A stretch of DNA of 35,833 nt from Pelargonium nanum (lineage: Eukaryota > Streptophyta > Magnoliopsida > Geraniales > Geraniaceae). Positions 9,632 to 21,571 of this stretch are shown here, piece after piece. The stretch is taken from contig JAYMTF010000464.1 in NCBI GenBank assembly GCA_036897485.1, positions 1 through 35,833 of the forward strand, written 5' to 3'. A model generated the notes under the pieces. The model had not been told where the DNA came from. It searched no databases and saw nothing but the letters and a program-made list of their open reading frames with translations. Position numbers and translations under genes: made by a program. Every line of letters starts with the position of its first letter. The first letter of the stretch is position 1.

Positions 9632-12600
9632 ATGAAGAATTTTCAGTGGTTTAAGCAAATTGCCAACAATGGGAGGCTGGAGAGGCGGCTGTCGCTGGGG
9701 GAGTACAAGCGAGCCGTGTCGTGGTCCAAGTACTTGGTGTCCTCCGGCGCCGCCATCAAAGGGGAGGGAGAGGAGGAATGGGGTGCAGATATGTCCCAAT
9801 TGTTCATAGGGAACAAGTTCGCTTCGGGCCGGCACAGCAGGATCTACAGAGGAATATACAAGCAGATAGATGTGGCTATCAAGCTGATGAGCCAGCCAGA
9901 GGAGGATGAGAACTTGGCTATTGAGCTTGAGAGGCATTTCACTTCTGAAGTTGCTTTGCTCTTCCGATTGCGCCACCCCAATATCATCACTGTATGTAAT
10001 TCACTTCATTGACATTGTTTAAATTAATATATACATATATATCATTGTTAGTAAACATCTAAAAGTATGTGATCTTACTTGGTATAGAGTCTTGCTGATG
10101 ATAGGAGATGAGAAATGTTATTTGATTTGTCTTCAAATGAGCAGCACTTCTTTATTTGTTTGCATCTATGTGATGATAGAGTGAACCCATCTCAACTAAA
10201 TCGGGTTATATTGAAACTTTGATTCTTGTGTTTTTGTAGCTATGACTCTTCTGCTTGTTTGATAAAGTGGGTTTCAATCCTACTTGCCGACTTGCAAAGT
10301 TTTGAGGTTTCTTGATTTGCTCGTTGCATGTTTTGTAGAAACTTAGCTTGATCTACATATTCAAACTTCTTAATTATCATCAGAGTTGTCAAAACTTGGA
10401 AATGAGATAACAATTTATACTTTTTCCATGGGAAATGGTAATTTTACTCTAGCCAAAAAGTTCAACATATTCCTTTTCTCCGAGTGAGTTTCTATCTCTT
10501 CAGTTACTTCTTTATTCTATTTATTCACTTACGGTTTTAGCATTTTTTGTTTTCATTTCGTCAAAATTTCCTTTTACAATTCATTCATGCTAGTCTTAGT
10601 GAATTTAGAAAATTTAATATTATGCCTTGAAGGGAAGAGGGGAAGAATATCATTTATTTCTACCAGCTATTTTCCATCTATAGTTAAATGAGAAATGGTT
10701 TAAGATTTTATAACTGTAAAAAGGAAACAATAGAGAAAGTGGTGAATAATTAGTTAGTATTATTATGTGCAGTTGTTTCTATAGATTTCTTTACAAGGTA
10801 CACCTCTAATTCTGAAATGCATTCCTTTTCTGTTGCATTGCTATTTTGTTTGCAGCCTGACGTCGGGGCTTAATCCATCCAGTTGTTATTTACTTGATTT
10901 ACTTCTCATTTAAGTACTTATGTCAATAAGGAAATAGAAGTATTATTGGAAGCTAGAACTCGTAATTATGGAGGCAACAGAGTATACATGTTCTTTTCCC
11001 AATCAATGCATTACAGGAAGGGCAACAAGATGGATATATTGCCGAAGAGCTGTTAACCACCTTTGAAATGTTATGGTGGATTGGTTTTTCCTGGCTAAAT
11101 AACGGGCATGGTGTTTTAGGCAGTGAAATGAAGTATATTATCTTAAACTGCATAGAAATATAGATTGTGGAACCAATTTATATACTTTACAAGTTGGGTA
11201 CTGTTGTTCATGAGATGCAGATAGTTCTCTATAGGTGTTTAGCTGATGCATCTGGGTAGGAAATAATCATTTCTTGGACACTAATTGATTTTCATTTTTC
11301 GCTGATGCAGTTTGTTGCTGCTTGCAAGAAACCTCCTGTGTTCTGTATCATCACTGAGTACTTGGCTGGGGGTTCATTGAAAAAATTTCTCCATCAGCAT
11401 GAGCCGCATTCAGTTCCACTTGACCTAGTTCTGAAATTAGCTCTTGACATTGCGCATGGGATGCAGTATCTTCATTCACAAGGAATACTTCACAGGGATC
11501 TGAAATCAGAAAATCTATTGCTTGGAGAAGATATGTCAGTTAAGGTAGCAGATTTTGGTATCTCATGCTTAGAATCTCAATGTGGAAGTGCAAAAGGATT
11601 CACAGGAACCTACCGTTGGATGGCACCCGAAATGATCAAAGAAAAACACCACACAAAGAAAGTCGATGTCTACAGTTTTGGAATTGTCTTGTGGGAGCTT
11701 TTAACTGCATTGACGCCATTTGACAACATGACACCCGAACAGGCTGCATTTGCAGTCTCGCAGAAGGTATTTTAACCTTATTTGTTAAATGTTGTAATGC
11801 AATTTTCTTTTTCCAATTGAATAGGCATCTGGCAGTTAGTTGTCTCACATGGCGAGTTTGTCAATGTGCACACAGCACAAGACATCTATCATCTCCATTA
11901 TGATGGGATTTTGGTATCTTGTACAGATTATATTGTAAATTAGGCCACATCCAAAGTAAGCAGCACACACGGACAATTGGGTATAAAGAATATAGTGGAG
12001 GAAGAGACTGATAATAAAATGAAATATCATCTACATTACATATCTTCATACCTAAATTTACGTGCGTCGAGATCTAAAAGTATGAAATTAATGAGATCAT
12101 CTCTTCTTTTCAAGGTCTTGAAGTAGATGTCACCTGCTGACTTTGGCTCCAAAAATGCTGTAGTGAATGAGATATATACACTTCCATTAATGAATTGCTT
12201 GTTTCATTGTGATTTTTGATTTAACACATCTGTTCATGGTCCTTTAGAGTAGTGGTTTGGTTCATTGATAATTATGCTGATCCTCTTTCAGGATCTAAGT
12301 GATCATATTCTTGTAGCCTATTGACTTAGCCTTGGTTAAGATTGGTGATATGAAAGATGTTGTAAATTCTATTTATAATTGCTTCTTATATCCATTTTCA
12401 TAAGCTGCAGGTAATGTTGAATTACCTCTAATTATGATATCAGTCCACACAAATATTCTGGATATGAATGAGGGTATTTATAATCTTTGGATATCTTGTT
12501 TACTATGTTTCTTTATTTAGCCAAATGATTTTAATTAGTCAAATGTTTGTTATATATGATATATGCCAAATATAGAACACAGACTGCATGTACATTACCT

Positions 12601-12932
12601 GTATTGAATCAACTAGTTCCTGATGAGGTTTCTAAGTACAAATCAAAATTTATCGCATCTGTTGGATCTTTTTTTTTTTTTTTTTGCAGAATGCGAGACC
12701 CCCACTGCCCCCCACATGCCCTGTGGCGTTTAGTCATCTGATAAACCGATGCTGGTCAAGTAATCCAGACAGACGGCCACACTTTGATGAGATAGTTCAG
12801 ATTTTGGAAAGTTATTCAGAGAGCCTTGAGCAGGATCCCGAGTTTTTCTTGCACTACGAACCTCGGCTCAGTCATAGTATTTTGCGATGCTTGCCTAATA
12901 TCTCTTGCACGTGTAGTAGGAGCTCTTCTTAG
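9632..12932 (+). CDS. Raf-like (group C MAPKKK) protein kinase, HT1-like (3 exons)
   Basis: Exons 9632-9991, 11311-11766 and 12690-12932, all joined in phase 0, give 352 residues. A short N-terminal region (1-55) precedes a complete kinase domain. The glycine loop is GNKFASGRHSRIYRG (60-74), with Ser in place of the third Gly, as is common in this group. Other landmarks are the catalytic Lys in VAIK (K84), helix-C Glu in FTSEVALL (E106), HRDLKSEN (181-188), DFG (201-203) and GTYRWMAPE (219-227). HRDLKSEN indicates Ser/Thr specificity. The closest family I recognise is HT1 and its relatives (the CO2/stomatal kinase group), which share ETQC/ESQC after DFG and MTPxQAAFAV. The exact paralogue cannot be assigned. 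The last intron ends in a ~19-base T tract directly before GCAG. The C-terminal tail is short and Cys/Ser-rich (CTCSRSSS). Confidence 0.9.
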
Positions 12933-14932
12933 CTCAAGTGTGATATGATGTGATGCTAAATGTACCATATTCATTTTCCGGCTTGATTAGGGTCTATATG
13001 TTCAATTATAATTATGAACTATAAGACCCTTTTTTCACTCTCCTCTCTCTTGTTGAATATTTTGGAACAAAATCAGTTCCTAGTATTCATTTACATTGCT
13101 TATTACAGTGAGGTGAAGATTGAAATTATTGGATTCAGTTTTTGGGCTAAAAGTACATTATAGGCCCATTCCTTTCAATCTAAATCGCTCCTATCTGATA
13201 GTTTAGTTTGTTTTCTTTAAGATTCCCTGTGTAATGTCTGATAATTTAATGTCATTAAAATAGCTGTCAATTTTCCAATGTTTTTAATGATCCTGTCTAA
13301 ACAATGAAAGTAAAAAAAATAAGTGGTTGGATTATAATTTGATCTTTATCTTGTGTTTTTTTTGGGATTCTTCATTTATATTCCAATAATTGGTGTGTAA
13401 AAGTTTGGTGGGAATGGGAGATAAGATATGTGAAGAGAGGTGGGCTTTCCATGTTTGCTTACCAAACAACAAATCATTAATCAATCAACTAAAGATCCTT
13501 CCTGTTTTGCTATCATCTCTTCTGTTCTCTTCTCTTCTGTTTCATCACATATATACCTAACAACATATGCTGCAAAATCATTCATTTCAACTGTTTAGTT
13601 GTCTGCAACAACACCATTTTGATTTTGTCCCCACCAGCAGTCCATTTTCACCCTCAGTTCCTTTGCTGAATCAAAATATTGTCATTTCTCAGTACCAAGA
13701 CTTGAGAGCTTTTTATATTTATAAAAAGTAGAAGAAGAAGAAGAAGAAAAATGGGTGTAGAGATTCATTTTGTATTTATACAAGTGAAGTGGTCCAAAAA
13801 GAAACTCTCAATAATTGAAAATTTATTTGCTCCAAAAACCCCATATGGAATTTAGTTACTTTGAGCACCAATATCATTGAATGCTTCAAATCCAACCTTG
13901 GACACTGAAAACTCAGTCACTCCTTCCAATACTCATTCATAAACATCTGCATATATATTATTATTTCCTTCCCAAAATGTCCCTTTCTCATCACTTAAAT
14001 TACTACTACCTCAATAAAAATTTAATGAAGTACAACATGCAACTCTAAAGCATGTGATGTGAGAGCTTTGTCAATTATTCAGAAAAAAGGCAAGACAGGC
14101 TGTGACAGTTGTATATCTTCCCATTATGCACATCAATAAGGCCCATACACTCCTTTTACTCCTTGCAAGCTCTCTGTCAATATTTATTTATTTCTTCACT
14201 TTTAGTGCTTGAACAAAACTGGAATGGTAGGAGGGTTTTTGCAACTCCTTTCATGTGCCATTGCAGGATCTTAATAAATACACCTTTTGTTTTCTATATA
14301 CAACACACACATAACATAACTGCATCAAATAGTTAAGGTTCAAATATTATAAATTTATATCTATTCTTCACTACCAAGACAACAACAATATGGGAGATTT
14401 GGAAGTGAAGTGAACATGAAATCACAACAATGTAGATTTCATGAGTGCCCACCAAATTAGGTCTGTGATGTCCACTTTCACTTCTCAGTGCTCTTAAATT
14501 TTAATTAATTAACATACTTGCTTTCAAATTAATTAATGGATAATTAAGGTTAGACACAAGTCTTAGTACTAAATTTAAAAGAAAGATCTGGTGTGAATAA
14601 GGTTTCAACACATTAAAAACCCAAACTTTGACAAGAATCCATGGTTATTAAGCTTTTTTTGTTGACATAATTGCCCATTTGACCTTAAATTCCATGAAAT
14701 GACACGTTACAAAATGCAACTAGTCAAATGAATTATTAAAAGTAAATATATAATAAATTATGAGAAGCATAATCGGCAGGTGCAGACATTGGAGGGTTGG
14801 GGAGAGGTCACCTTCTTCTTTCTCCTGACATTCCACCTCTGCAAAACCCAATTTTTTAATTGTTTCTAATTCTCCATTTTTACCAATCTTGGCACTACCC
14901 ATTTCTCCAAATCCTCTTCCTCAGCCCCAGGC
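12933..14932. other. Kinase 3' flank and upstream region of the KLCR gene
   Basis: The first ~200 bases are probably kinase 3' UTR. No gene is seen in the rest. It holds a (GAA)6 microsatellite (13731-13748) and AT-rich sequence. A minus-strand frame at 14720-14902 looks like chance. Confidence 0.5.
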
Positions 14933-14940
14933 TTTATATA
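14933..14940 (+). promoter_or_regulatory. Candidate TATA box of the KLCR gene
   Basis: TTTATATA is followed by CACACACC. About 110 bases downstream a leader exon would end at 15051 (TTTGAG|GTATGG), with a ~0.5-kb leader intron before the ATG. A second TATATAAC lies near 14992. Confidence 0.5.
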
Positions 14941-15611
14941 CACACACCTTACCAAAGATAGTTCTTTTTTTCTTTTTCTGCAAATATCTCTATATAACAC
15001 CTAGATAGCTGAAGACCCTTTGGTGTCTTCTCTCTCTGGCCGGTATTTGAGGTATGGGTTTTTTTGTATCACCTCTTATTTCTTTGTTTTTTTCCTTCTT
15101 TTTATCTGTTTTTGCATTATCTTGGAAGGTCAACTAGGGGTTTGATTTTTTTTTCTTTTTTTTTTATTATCTATTTTTGTGTTGAATTCTTTGAAGGAAT
15201 TGATAATTAATGATGGGTTTGTGTTCTTATCCTCTGTTTTGGTTTCCATAGCTAGAAAGTTTCAATCTTGAAGAATTATGGTGGGATGTGGTTATTAGAT
15301 TTTCATTGATTCTGTGAAGATCTGGGGAGCAGGTTTTGAATTCTGTTATTACATGGTGTGCTTTGCCTATATAATTTGTTGGAGAACATAGAAAGTTTAG
15401 TGTTTGATATTGTTGTCCTATTTATCTTAGTTATTGTTTCTTTTATTAGTGCTCGGTTGGTCGTATAATTGGAAATGTTTCACAAACATATGCAACTCAT
15501 TTTTGGATCTGTTGCAAATGTATTCTGATAATTTGTTCTTTCTGGGAAAATATTTGTTCAGATGATTTATTGAGTTTTTTTTTTTTTTTTTGTCAATTTG
15601 GGTGTGTTAAG

Positions 15612-18327
15612 ATGCCTGGTATAGTGATGGATGAAAACAGTGAAGATAGAATAGGGAGTGAACTGAATGGAAATTCGGAAACCATTAAGGACAGCTCAGC
15701 TCCGGATATGCCTCCCAATAGTAATTCGGCTCCACATAGCTCAGAAAGTGCTGTTATTGATCCTCCTGTTAATGCGGCCATTGACACTTCGATTGAGCAG
15801 CTGTATGAGAATGTGTGTGACATGCAGAGTTCTGATCAGTCACCGTCAAGGCAAAGCTATGGATCTTATGGTGAGGAGTCTAGGGTTGACTCTGAGTTGC
15901 GCCATCTTGTAGGAGGAGAGAGGAGGGAGGTGGAGATAATGGAGGAGGATGAGGTTGAAAAGCCGGAGGTGGATTCCCACAGCAATTCCTCTTCTAAGAA
16001 GGGAAGCTCATCTACTGGTAAGAAGTCAAGTTCATCGGGAGGTAAGAATTCAGGGAAGATAGGCAAGGCACCAACTTCAAGGACAAAATCAGTTTCTTCG
16101 GGGAACTCAAAGAAAGCTTCACCTCTACCGTTGAACTCTGAGGCTTCATCGAAACCGAGTCTGAAGGGAAAGAATAATGCTGAAAAACCTCCTATTAAGA
16201 CTCCAAGAAAACCAAATGTGGGAGCCAGCATTACTAAGAAACGAAGGGGGTTAAAGTCACAGAATGGAACTGAGGATTCATCTGAAGATCATCCTGATCT
16301 TGGCCAATATTTACTCAAGCAAGCAAGGGATTTGATATCTACAGGGGAGAATTCCCAGAAAGCTCTTGAATTGGCACTTCGAGCAGCAAAATCATTTGAA
16401 ATATGTGCAAATGAGAAACACAATCTAGAACTTGTCATGTGCTTGCATGTTACGGCAGCAATATATTGTAGCTTGGGCCAGTATAGTGAGGCCATTCCAG
16501 TTCTTGAGCGCTCTATTGAGATTCCAATAGTCAAGAAAGGCCAAGAACACGCCCTTGCTAAATTTGCTGGTCACATGCAATTGGGCGATACTTATGCGAT
16601 GCTGGGCCAGCTTGAGAATTCCTTAAAGTGTTACAGAACAGGGTTGGAAGTGCAGAAACAAGCTCTGGGAGAAAAGGACCCGAGAGTCGGTGAGACTTGC
16701 AGATATTTGGCTGAAGCTCATGTTCAAGCATTGCAATTTGATGAGGCTGAGAAGCTCTGTCAGATGGCTCTTGACATTCATAGAGAGAATGGTTCCCCTA
16801 CTTCACCTGAAGAGGCAGCAGATAGGAGGCTCATGGGTCTTATATGTGAAACAAAGGGAAATCATGAAGCAGCTCTTGAGCATCTTGTTTTAGCTAGCAT
16901 GGCCATGGTTGCAAATGGCCAAGAAGTAGAGGTGGCCTCTGTTGATTGCAGCATTGGAGATACATACTTGTCTTTGTCGCGATATGATGAAGCTGTTTTC
17001 GCATATCAGAAAGCACTCACCGTTTTCAAGACCACCAAAGGAGAGAACCACCCATCTGTTGGATCCGTGTTTGTCCGTTTGGCTGATTTATATAACAAGA
17101 CAGGGAAAATGAGGGAATCAAAGTCTTATTGTGAGAATGCCCTTAGAATTTATGAAAAGCCCATGCCTGGGATCCCTGCAGAGGAGATTGCTAGTGGTTT
17201 GACAGATATTTCTGCTATCTATGAGTCAATGAATGAGCTTGAGCAGGCTCTTGAGTTGCTACAGAAGGCATTAAAAATATACAATGATGCCCCTGGTCAG
17301 CAAAACACTATTGCTGGAATTGAAGCCCAGATTGGAGTCATGTACTATATGTTGGGAAATTACTCTGAATCTTACAACTCCTTCAACTCTGCCATTTCCA
17401 AGCTCCGTGTTAGCGGGGAGAAGAAATCTGCCTTTTTTGGTATTGCTCTTAATCAAATGGGGCTTGCTTGTGTGCAGCGCAATGCTATAGATGAGGCTGT
17501 AGGACTATTTGAAGAAGCAAGGAACGTTTTGGAACAAGAATGTGGACCATGTCACCCTGACACTCTTGGTGTATACAGCAACCTTGCTGGCACTTATGAT
17601 GCACTTGGCAGGTATAATGCCCTCTAACATTTCGTATCTTCTTTCTATATATGTGTGTGTGTGTGTGTGTGACTTTTCAAAAATCTACAACCACCCCCAT
17701 GATCAGAAATGCTTCATAATTGTGTGGTAGGAGGTGATCTGCTTTGTTCTCGTTGATTGTACTTGGATTTCATCAAAAGGAAGTGTGGAATTACAGGGTA
17801 TCATATATGCGTTTATTAACTTTCTTTGTTTCTTGTTTGGAAACAAGGTTTTCAGATGTCTTAAGAAGTTAAGTGTGATATGAAGTTCTAGAAACATCAT
17901 TGTGAATAATTTTTGTTAAGGATAGGAAGATTTAATAGCGAAATTTCCTTAGACTTTGAAATCTTAGCAGATATATAATGCAAGTGTGTGATAGAAACAT
18001 TGATATGTTCATATGTATTTATTTCATAATGTGCTGTTTGTTTTTGTACACAGGTTGGATGAGGCAATTGATATTTTAGAGTACGTCGTCGGGATGAGGG
18101 AAGAAAAGCTCGGGACAGCACATCCTGATGTGGATGATGAAAAGAGGAGATTGGCTGAGTTATTGAAAGATGCTGGTAGAGTTCGGAACAGAAAAGCCAG
18201 ATCACTTGAGAACCTCCTTGATAGCAACCCTCAGAATAAAAACAATGAAGTCACCGAGACATCAAACAATGAAGTCACAGAGACGTCAAACAATGAAGTC
18301 ATCGAGGTATCAAACAATGAAGTATGA
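15612..18327 (+). CDS. Kinesin light chain-related TPR protein (KLCR/CMU family)
   Basis: Coding exons 15612-17611 and 18054-18327 give 757 residues. Residues 1-110 carry the family segment SIEQLYENVCDMQSSDQSPS and ELRHLVGGE. Residues ~115-215 are Ser/Lys-rich and probably disordered. From ~225 (HPDLGQYLLKQARDL) to ~700 there are tandem TPR units, including ETCRYLAEAHVQALQFDEA and DTYLSLSRYDEAVFAYQKAL. Plant KLCR/CMU proteins bind cortical microtubules, steady cellulose synthase tracks, and link to IQD scaffolds. ATG 15612 is chosen because the in-frame ATG at 15570 only adds residues encoded by a poly-T tract, probably within the leader intron. The intron acceptor is either 15561 (TTCAG) or 15611 (TTAAG directly before ATG). 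The protein is ~100 residues longer than the Arabidopsis members I recall, partly from the Ser/Lys region and a C-terminal octapeptide repeat. The position next to a GL1-like MYB favours the KLCR2/CMU2 orthologue. Confidence 0.92.
17652..17670. repeat. (TG)n microsatellite in the KLCR intron
   Basis: An uninterrupted TG run lies 40 bases after the splice donor of the KLCR coding intron. Confidence 0.95.
18241..18324 (+). repeat. 24-bp in-frame tandem repeat at the KLCR C-terminus
   Basis: Three and a half copies of a 24-bp unit (AACAATGAAGTCACNGAGAC + GTCA-type ending) encode NNEVTETS, NNEVTETS, NNEVIEVS, NNEV and then the stop. The third copy has diverged most (ATC and GTA changes). Confidence 0.95.
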
Positions 18328-18516
18328 AAAGGATGATTAAATATTAAAGTACCAATTTGAATACATATATTTTTTTTTTCTCTCTCTTTTTAACCAACAT
18401 TCAGGGTTTTATACCAATATCATGTATCATAATTTATTTGCAAAGGAAAAGAAAAGGAAGGAAAGAAAAGAAGAAGGTTGTGGGGATTGAGTAGATTGTT
18501 GTTTTCATTTTACTGA

Positions 18517-18522
18517 AATAAA
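18517..18522 (+). terminator. Candidate polyadenylation signal of KLCR
   Basis: AATAAA lies 190 bases after the KLCR stop codon, in a T-rich 3' flank. Confidence 0.5.
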
Positions 18523-19345
18523 GAGTGGGTTGCTGGTTGTATCATTGATTTATATAATTTAGCTGATCAGATAGGATATATGATTCTGTATTATATTCTC
18601 TAAGACTCCAAAGTATATATATGGATTACTCTTGGTGATGTTATTATGATTCACTTGACTTGACTGCTCAAGGAACCTGTTGAGCCATATTTATAAAGCC
18701 TCATCTCATTACATGACCAACATGTCCAGTAACCACCTTATACATGAACATGCATGGTTCTCAAGAATCCAATGGCTGAGCTTGCCTGCAGATCATGCAG
18801 ACCATTTTTCCTCTGACCCCACAATTTGGTTGTGACATGAAATTGTTGCTGGAGAAGAAAGAATTCAGTAAAAGGTGACCACTTTGCAGTTTGCTCCTCC
18901 AATGCATGAGACCCAGAGAATACATAATCATAATAAAAGGAACAAAACTTGATTACTTCCAATCCAATCAACCATTGTCAAGTGAGTTGAAAGATGGAGT
19001 ATTGAGATTTGAGAAGAAGCATAAAAAAGGAAAAAATACAAGTCATGACCGAGAAGCCAATCTTGTAGAAGAAAACAGCTAGTGTTGATAATCAGTATAT
19101 ATGGAGTGTGTTGACTAGTCTCATATTCATATATTTGGTCAGGTCTGTCTGGGGTTTTGTTGCTGTGTTCACTGGAGGCTTTCTCTATGTATAAAGATTG
19201 GATCGCATTCTATTCCCACTTTTCACCAAGTTTCCAATACCAATAGCAACACCGAAATTTGACCGTTACCTTCACAATCACGGGTCAATACTCATGTGAA
19301 TGAATCACTTCCATTAATGTCCAAAACCCATTAATGAAGTGAGCA
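18523..19345. other. KLCR downstream spacer, no gene seen
   Basis: AT-rich intergenic sequence with only short chance frames (such as 18738-18971 minus and 18891-19082 plus) that match no known family. Confidence 0.5.
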
Positions 19346-19367
19346 GTGTGTACTAGGTAAGGTTTAC

Positions 19368-19512
19368 TTTTTTTTTTTTTCAATTGAGCTACACAATAGG
19401 GGTAGCTCTCCCCTTTTAACCCAAAATCTCACCCCATCCGACGCAATAAGATTTGAATCCACGACCTCCTACTTAGAGATGTGTGTCTTGACCATTGCGC
19501 CACCCCTTAGGG
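19368..19512 (-). mobile_element. tRNA-derived SINE with A box, B box and A-tail
   Basis: On the minus strand the order is: head AGGGGTGGCGCAATGGTCAAG with A box TGGCGCAATGG (19502-19492), then B box GGATTCAAATC (19460-19450), then a ~65-base body, ending in a run of 14 A (T run 19368-19380 on +). Box order, spacing and tail are classic for plant SINEs. No target site duplication was convincing, so the ends may be eroded. The element lies between the KLCR and MYB genes. Confidence 0.82.
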
Positions 19513-20090
19513 GGCGCTTTTCTTCTCTTCTGAATATATTATTGGAAACAAATTACAAATGTCAACAATTTTACTAATAGTGTATGTAATTATTCAAGGG
19601 ATTACTACGGATGGTTATCTCGTACTTATCACTTTTTGCAATGTATCTGAACTGCTTTTCATCAATTCTGTTAGTTTACTTTGATGGAATTTTTCATAGA
19701 TGTCAGTTTGATCTTTCTTCTCCATCGTTCAAAACCAAGTTTATAAAACTAGCTGGAAATTTCAAAGTATCACTAAAAACTTCAAACTTCAAATGTGTAA
19801 AAAATTTCTTTCACAACTCTCATTTCCTTATTTCAAACTTTACTTTAGGGATTGGCACGACTAAAAAGTACATATTAAGGGCCAGTTCTATAATCCACAT
19901 AGCGTTTGAGTTAACCCAATTATTATTGATGAATTTTGAATTTTAGTTTATGGATGAAAATTGGTGGACAAATTTTGAGATGTTGATTTTAGTTAAAGAA
20001 TATGAATTTGAAGGCACTATTGTGTTAAGCTATTTTCATAAATTCAATGGTTTTGTTTTGTATCGATATCTCCTCTGCAGTCTGCAGTCT
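19513..20090. other. Spacer, no gene seen
   Basis: AT-rich sequence. A + frame at 19611-19946 (111 codons) is Phe/Leu/Ser-rich with no family resemblance and is probably chance. A tandem CTGCAGT-type stretch (about 20077-20094) leads into exon-like sequence. Confidence 0.45.
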
Positions 20091-20094
20091 GCAC

Positions 20095-21033
20095 TGTGAC
20101 TAGACTAGACTGGACAGTCCTCTCCCACCGGAGCCGCAGCTGAGCCATCGTTTTCGTTAACCTGATCAGTACCAATTTCTCACACACACCTCCAATTCAC
20201 ACATGTAAGTTCTTGCTCTCTCTCGCATGCACATACTTCCAATTCTCCTTCTGAATCCTCAACACCTTCCCTCTTCCTGTCAATGTCTACAGATTATAAC
20301 CCAATTTATAAAACTTGTTTCTGCTGCAATCTAACACCACCCATTTCATAGCCCATCTATTTACACCTCGATATTTGTATGTATATGTCACTTGTCTTGC
20401 AATTTTACATTTTTGGAATCTTTCTTTAATTTGTCTTCATCTTCATTCCTATTTTCATTTGGACCACTATTCATGGTACCTACAATGCAACCCCCACCCT
20501 GGCCGCAACTGTAAGTAACTATTGTGTTTTTAAGGTCAAAATGTTTTGTTAAGTTTGTATGAAATGTAATTAATGCCTGCCACATGTTCGATCAAATGTC
20601 CAAGAGAATCTTGAAAATTGTAATGCTTGTTATGAGGGCTCTTCTGTGTACGGATAGGCAACCATGCATCATGAGGCACTAATATTAGCTTAGGTGTCCT
20701 AAATGGTTGCTATTCTAGCCATCCCAACAACCCCACTAATCTGGGATTTGCTTAATTGATTGTAATCATATATAGAACTTAATACCCCATGATTGGAGGA
20801 GGAGAGGTCACTTTCCTAATTGGTATCATGATCACAAGATCAGATATAATTGGGTTTCATGAATCATGAGTAGTATATATCTCAATGCTTGTCTATAATC
20901 ATGTGCTACTATGTATCATTATTGTCTGTTAATCATGTGTTTTCTGCTTATTGTTAGCTGTGGTTGAGGTTGTTGATCTCTTGAGCTCATGAAGCTGAGC
21001 TCCTGTGTCCTCTTTGGAAGGGAAGGTTGAGAG
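20095..21033 (+). ncRNA. Putative spliced transcript or distal 5' leader exons upstream of the MYB
   Basis: Three exon-like blocks each end in a consensus donor GTAAGT: ...CACACAT|GTAAGT (block end 20204), ...CCGCAACT|GTAAGT (end 20510) and ...TTGAGAG|GTAAGT (end 21033). The third block has a plausible acceptor, TTGTTAG|CTG (exon 20958-21033). No long open frame runs through them. The second block begins a short frame, MQPPPWPQL (ATG 20485), that stops two codons after the next junction. They could be an alternative leader for the MYB gene, whose ATG is preceded by a pyrimidine tract and AAACAG (ends 21569), or an independent non-coding RNA. This is inference from splice motifs only. Confidence 0.25.
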
Positions 21034-21453
21034 GTAAGTATCAAGACTCAATTGGGCTCAATTTGAAAAGAATTGTCTTTTCTTCTAACTTCAAAGTCTA
21101 AATGATGAATTAGTATTGCTCATGTGATCATTACTATTACTATTAAGAATGGATATTTAGCAAAAAAGAGAGGGTGTATGTGAAGAGAATCTATGGCCTG
21201 ACCTTGATAGGTCCCCAGCCTTAATGATATGTAAGCATTAGGGTAGCAAACAAATGATATCTCTGATTGCTGTAAGACAACTTTACTATACTTGGGTACT
21301 ACATGATTTTATCATCAACACCAACAATCTGTGCCAAAAATGATTCAGAAAAGTAAAAAGGCAAGAAGCAAAACTAGACAATTTTTTCTAGAAAACTATG
21401 CCAACCTATAGCTACTCATCAGCCACTTCCTTTCCATTTACCATTCACAACAA

Positions 21454-21460
21454 TATAAAC
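21454..21460 (+). promoter_or_regulatory. Candidate TATA box of the MYB gene
   Basis: TATAAAC lies 118 bases upstream of the MYB start codon, followed by a CT-rich leader with a (CT)n run at about 21523-21538. Confidence 0.5.
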
Positions 21461-21571
21461 TCACTTCACCCCAAGACATCCCCTTAGTTCACACTCCATC
21501 TCCAAAGCTTCAAAACTAAAACTCTCTCTCTCTCTCTTTCCCTCCTCTTTGGCTACTACATTGAAACAGTA

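Noticed and set aside
15570..15611. Upstream start adding MSFFFFFC to KLCR
   Set aside because: The residues come from a poly-T tract that is most likely part of the leader intron's acceptor region.
19450..19502. tRNA gene on the minus strand
   Set aside because: It lacks cloverleaf stems and has an A-tailed body, as in a SINE.
19611..19946. 111-codon plus-strand frame
   Set aside because: AT-rich chance frame without domain, conserved motif or promoter context.
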